This document shows positions 34,807 to 37,140 of a stretch of 37,140 bases of DNA, piece by piece. The translations under genes were made by a program, and so were the position numbers. The stretch is taken from positions 1-37,140 of the forward strand of contig CAYZRS010000054.1 in the NCBI GenBank assembly GCA_964480915.1. Direction: 5' to 3'. How positions within the stretch are numbered: position 1 is the first letter of the stretch; every line of letters starts with the position of its first letter. Source of the stretch: CAWGCE01 sp964480915. GTDB lineage: Bacteria; Planctomycetota; Planctomycetia; Pirellulales; Pirellulaceae. Below the pieces are notes generated by a model. That model was not told where the DNA came from. It saw only the letters and a program-made list of their open reading frames with translations, and did no database searches.

Positions 34807-35496
34807 ATGCTAGACGCTCTCATCATCGCACCGCACCCGGACGACGCCGAAATTGGCATGGGGGGAACGCTGAAGAAAATGCAGCAAGACGGGCTTGCTG
34901 TCGGTGTGCTCGACCTGACCAGCGGCGAGCCGACGCCCTTCGGCAGCGCAGAGATTCGCATCCAAGAAACGGCCGACGCGACTGAAACGCTGGCAATCGA
35001 ATGGCGGGAAAACCTGGGACTGACCAACCGCAAGCTTCAGCCGACGCTCGAGGCTCGAGCCCAATTGGCCAACGTTTTTCGCCGCGTGAGGCCAAGATGG
35101 CTGTTCGCCCCTTATCCGGTCGATGCTCATCCCGATCACACCGCCGCCACACAATTGGTCGAAGAGGCCCGTTTCTGGTCGAAGCTGACCAAAAGCGAAT
35201 TGGACGGCGAACCGTTTCACCCGGAGCGAGTATTCTTCTACTACAGCATTCACCTCCGCGCGATTGTTGACCCCGATTTCGTCGTCGACATTTCCGAGTT
35301 TTGGCAAGCGAAGATCGATTCGCTGCGATGCTATCAAAGCCAGTTCATTACCGGCCGAGAAGCGTTGAACCCTTCGGTGCTCGATCGGGTCGAAACACAC
35401 AACGCCTATTTCGGCCACCTCATCGCCAAGCAGTATGGCGAACCGTTCTCGTGTCGCGAACCGATCGGACTAGCGTCACTAGCGTCACTGCTTTAG
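34807..35496 (+). CDS. bshB1: BshB1-like PIG-L family deacetylase
   Basis: A 229-aa zinc-dependent N-acetylglucosaminide deacetylase. 'APHPDDAEIGMGG' (His10, Asp12, Asp13) and 'DAHPDHTAA' supply the metal ligands and catalytic Asp. The 'LTSGEPTPFGSAEIR' segment and 'CYQSQF' near the C-terminus resemble BshB1 proteins, which deacetylate GlcNAc-malate in bacillithiol synthesis. No bshA or bshC is in the window, so substrate assignment is by family resemblance; a generic PIG-L deacetylase is the alternative. The start ATG has only a weak AAGAAAG upstream. The 3' end contains a 9-bp direct repeat encoding 'LASLASL'. Confidence 0.82.
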   Translation: MLDALIIAPHPDDAEIGMGGTLKKMQQDGLAVGVLDLTSGEPTPFGSAEIRIQETADATETLAIEWRENLGLTNRKLQPTLEARAQLANVFRRVRPRWLFAPYPVDAHPDHTAATQLVEEARFWSKLTKSELDGEPFHPERVFFYYSIHLRAIVDPDFVVDISEFWQAKIDSLRCYQSQFITGREALNPSVLDRVETHNAYFGHLIAKQYGEPFSCREPIGLASLASLL

Positions 35497-35925
35497 CGCC
35501 GGGCGAATCGTCACGAGCGTCCGACAGCAGGCATCGCCGAACGTGCCGATTCTTCGTGCGGTTCAGGTCGCGCCGACGGGAACGGTTTCTCACAGCGCGT
35601 TGCCGAAAATACCGGTCTAAACTGGGAGAATCACTGATAGCGGCGCCGTCACAGTCCGCGCAGCTAAGACGGCCAGCGCCCACCGCTGGCAGCAAGTGCA
35701 AATTCCGACTCACCCGCGTGAATCGCTCAAATCTGTCGATTGTCTTTCGACAGTGGTTTTCTTCGCAAAACGCGCTCGGAACGACCAATCTGTTGTGGCG
35801 CGAATCGGGGCAACTCGCCGATAGGTTCGTTGTGAGCAAAGTACGACGTCGCATGCCAGCGACGACACGGCAGAGTGGCCCTCACGTCAAAGTTATTGAG
35901 TCTGGAACGAGCGGGGAGCGATATC
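35497..35925. other. 429-bp gap without a supportable gene
   Basis: No frame here has coding character. Two inverted repeats are visible: GCCAGCG/CGCTGGC (35672-35690, 5-nt loop) and CTGTCGA/TCGACAG (35733-35753, 7-nt loop), the latter followed after TGG by TTTT, which could be a weak terminator. The remainder looks like ordinary intergenic DNA, possibly with the promoter of the downstream small gene. Confidence 0.5.
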
Positions 35926-36153
35926 GTGACGCAAGACATCAACGTCCTAGCACTTGTCAAAGGTAGCGAACGATACATCTTCCTGTTCGATGACAACCGT
36001 CGCGCCGAAACGCTCCGTACGTTGGGACGCTATGCTTCGAATCCAGATCTGAATTTCAGCTGGTACGACGCTGCCGTATTGAGCCAAAAAGTCCGCCAAA
36101 CGGTTCCTGCTGAGCCCGTTCTGACCGAACGCCGTTTCGAAATGCCCAGCTAG
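35926..36153 (+). CDS. Small protein of unknown function upstream of xerC
   Basis: A 75-aa soluble protein starting at GTG 35926, supported by GGGGAG (35913-35918) 7 bp upstream; the frame is open to 35875 without such a site. The sequence 'LVKGSERYIFLFDD' then 'RRAETLRTLGRYASNPDLNFSWYDAAVLSQKV' suggests a compact alpha/beta fold. No named domain is recognised. It precedes the tyrosine recombinase by 39 bp on the same strand and may be co-transcribed with it. Confidence 0.75.
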   Translation: MTQDINVLALVKGSERYIFLFDDNRRAETLRTLGRYASNPDLNFSWYDAAVLSQKVRQTVPAEPVLTERRFEMPS

Positions 36154-36192
36154 ACGACTTCTATTCCCACCTGGCCTGCCCCCAGATTCTCC

Positions 36193-37122
36193 ATGCAAGC
36201 CGCCGTCGTTCGCTTCCTCCGCTATCTCGAAGTCGAACGAAACTGCTCCGAACTCACGATCAAGAGCTATCGCGAGGACTTGGAAGCGCTCATGGAGTAC
36301 TTCCAAGACGATACGGGCACGATCCCCACGCCAGCATCGATCACGACAATGGAACTTCGGACCTACGTCGCCGCGATGAGCGAGGTCGATTACGCCAAAA
36401 CGACGATCGCCCGTAGGCTAGCTTCGCTGCGATCGTTCTTTCGCTTTGCCCAGCGTGAGAAATTGGTGGAAGAGAATCCGGCCAAGCCGCTCCGCAATCC
36501 ACGAAAGCAACGCAAGCTGCCTCACTTCCTGAGCACCGGCGAACTGGCAAAGCTGCTGAAGGCGCCTCCGGCTAACTTGCCGCTCGGACTCCGCGATCGA
36601 GCCATCCTGGAGACCATGTATTCGGCCGGGCTGCGTGTGAGTGAGCTGGTCGGTGCCAACGATGGCGACCTCGATCTCGATGCTGGCATTTTGCGAGTCC
36701 GTGGCAAAGGCCGCAAGGAACGCTTGGCTCCGATCGGTTCGTTTGCGCAGAAAGCGATTGGTAATTGGCTTCGCAAACGGACGCTTGCAAAGGATGCGCC
36801 GCAAGGATTGGATGCTCCGACCTTCACCAACAAATTCGGCCGGCGCCTGACGACTCGCAGCGTAGGCCGCATGCTGGAGAAATACTTGAAGGTCACCGGG
36901 CTCGACCTACGCACGACGCCACACACCCTGCGACACAGCTTTGCGACCCATCTGTTGGATCATGGCGCCGACATTCGTAGTGTCCAAGAACTGCTGGGAC
37001 ACAAGAGTTTGGCGACGACCCAAATCTATACGCACGTCAGCACGGCTGGGCTCAAGCAAGTCTACGAGAAGGCGCACCCGCGGGCTCGCACGACATCGCG
37101 GCGGCAAAAGCCACCAGTCTAA
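36193..37122 (+). CDS. xerC: Tyrosine recombinase XerC/XerD
   Basis: A 309-aa site-specific recombinase that resolves chromosome dimers at dif. The N-terminal SAM-like DNA-binding domain spans about residues 1-90 ('FLRYLEVERNCSELTIKSYREDL'). The catalytic set is complete: Arg148 ('SAGLRVSEL'), Lys172 ('GKGRKER'), His244 and Arg247 ('HTLRHSFATHLL'), His270 ('LLGHKSL') and nucleophile Tyr279 ('TQIYTHV'). The length matches Xer proteins; XerC and XerD cannot be separated with certainty by eye. A basic tail (ARTTSRRQKPPV) extends it slightly. No dif site or integrated element was recognised nearby. The ATG lacks a clear Shine-Dalgarno. Confidence 0.94.
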   Translation: MQAAVVRFLRYLEVERNCSELTIKSYREDLEALMEYFQDDTGTIPTPASITTMELRTYVAAMSEVDYAKTTIARRLASLRSFFRFAQREKLVEENPAKPLRNPRKQRKLPHFLSTGELAKLLKAPPANLPLGLRDRAILETMYSAGLRVSELVGANDGDLDLDAGILRVRGKGRKERLAPIGSFAQKAIGNWLRKRTLAKDAPQGLDAPTFTNKFGRRLTTRSVGRMLEKYLKVTGLDLRTTPHTLRHSFATHLLDHGADIRSVQELLGHKSLATTQIYTHVSTAGLKQVYEKAHPRARTTSRRQKPPV

Positions 37123-37140
37123 CTCCCGAGCAAGCCGACA

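Noticed and set aside
35420..35854. 144-aa minus-strand open frame in the gap after the BshB1-like gene
   Set aside because: It is Arg/Ser-rich with no domain, and overlaps the end of a clear gene on the other strand.
36193..37122. Tyrosine recombinase as evidence of an integrated mobile element
   Set aside because: The length and motifs fit housekeeping XerC/XerD; no attachment repeats or phage or plasmid genes are visible, and the tRNA at the other end of the window has no flanking duplication here.

Overview
The window looks like a chromosomal segment of a planctomycete, most likely of the Pirellulales type. Pointers are a short secreted-type protein with an LEPR-XLL-like N-terminus and dockerin-like calcium loops, two GroEL paralogs flanking one GroES, very large secreted beta-rich proteins with no obvious named family, a zinc-ribbon protein with a huge acidic linker, frequent GTG starts and patchy Shine-Dalgarno use. 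No transposase, phage gene, CRISPR array or rRNA was seen. The only RNA gene found is a tRNA-Leu(UAG) at the left edge. The taxonomic call is inference from gene content.

Layout. Positions 3-5880 hold tRNA-Leu, a HAD phosphatase, a membrane-anchored zf-HC2 protein, a Crp/Fnr regulator divergent from an SDR oxidoreductase, a polyprenyl-phosphate sugar transferase and the LEPR-XLL/dockerin protein. A strong bidirectional terminator at 5898-5927 closes this block. Positions 5982-11986 form a minus-strand chaperone cluster, transcribed groEL2-groES-groEL1-dnaJ-grpE-fmdB. A stable hairpin sits between groEL1 and dnaJ. Divergent from it, across about 500 bp without a clear gene, are two giant exported proteins (about 1124 and 2097 aa; 12486-22166). 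By eye these contain three copies of one architecture: an N-terminal export signal, a 'VP...F/Y-E-L' linker, about 900 residues of beta-rich ectodomain and three C-terminal membrane helices. The second gene appears to be a fusion of two such units with an internal signal-like segment. This is the best candidate for an undescribed system in the window.

Positions 22364-23795 carry rimI and plsC on the plus strand, with a good terminator after rimI. Positions 23982-34515 are all minus strand: an M32 carboxypeptidase, the acidic zinc-ribbon membrane protein, an amidase-signature enzyme, then a tight ABC-ATPase/DUF4286/small-membrane-protein run followed by an exported S9 peptidase. Positions 34807-37122 (plus) carry a BshB1-like PIG-L deacetylase, a 429-bp gap, a 75-aa protein of unknown function and a XerC/XerD-type recombinase.

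Functionally the window mixes housekeeping (protein folding, phospholipid synthesis, S18 acetylation, chromosome dimer resolution) with envelope functions (sugar transferase, dockerin protein, giant exported proteins, exported peptidase). Intergenic stretches of 200-300 bp at 87-350, 4840-5110 and 34516-34806 show no supportable gene.
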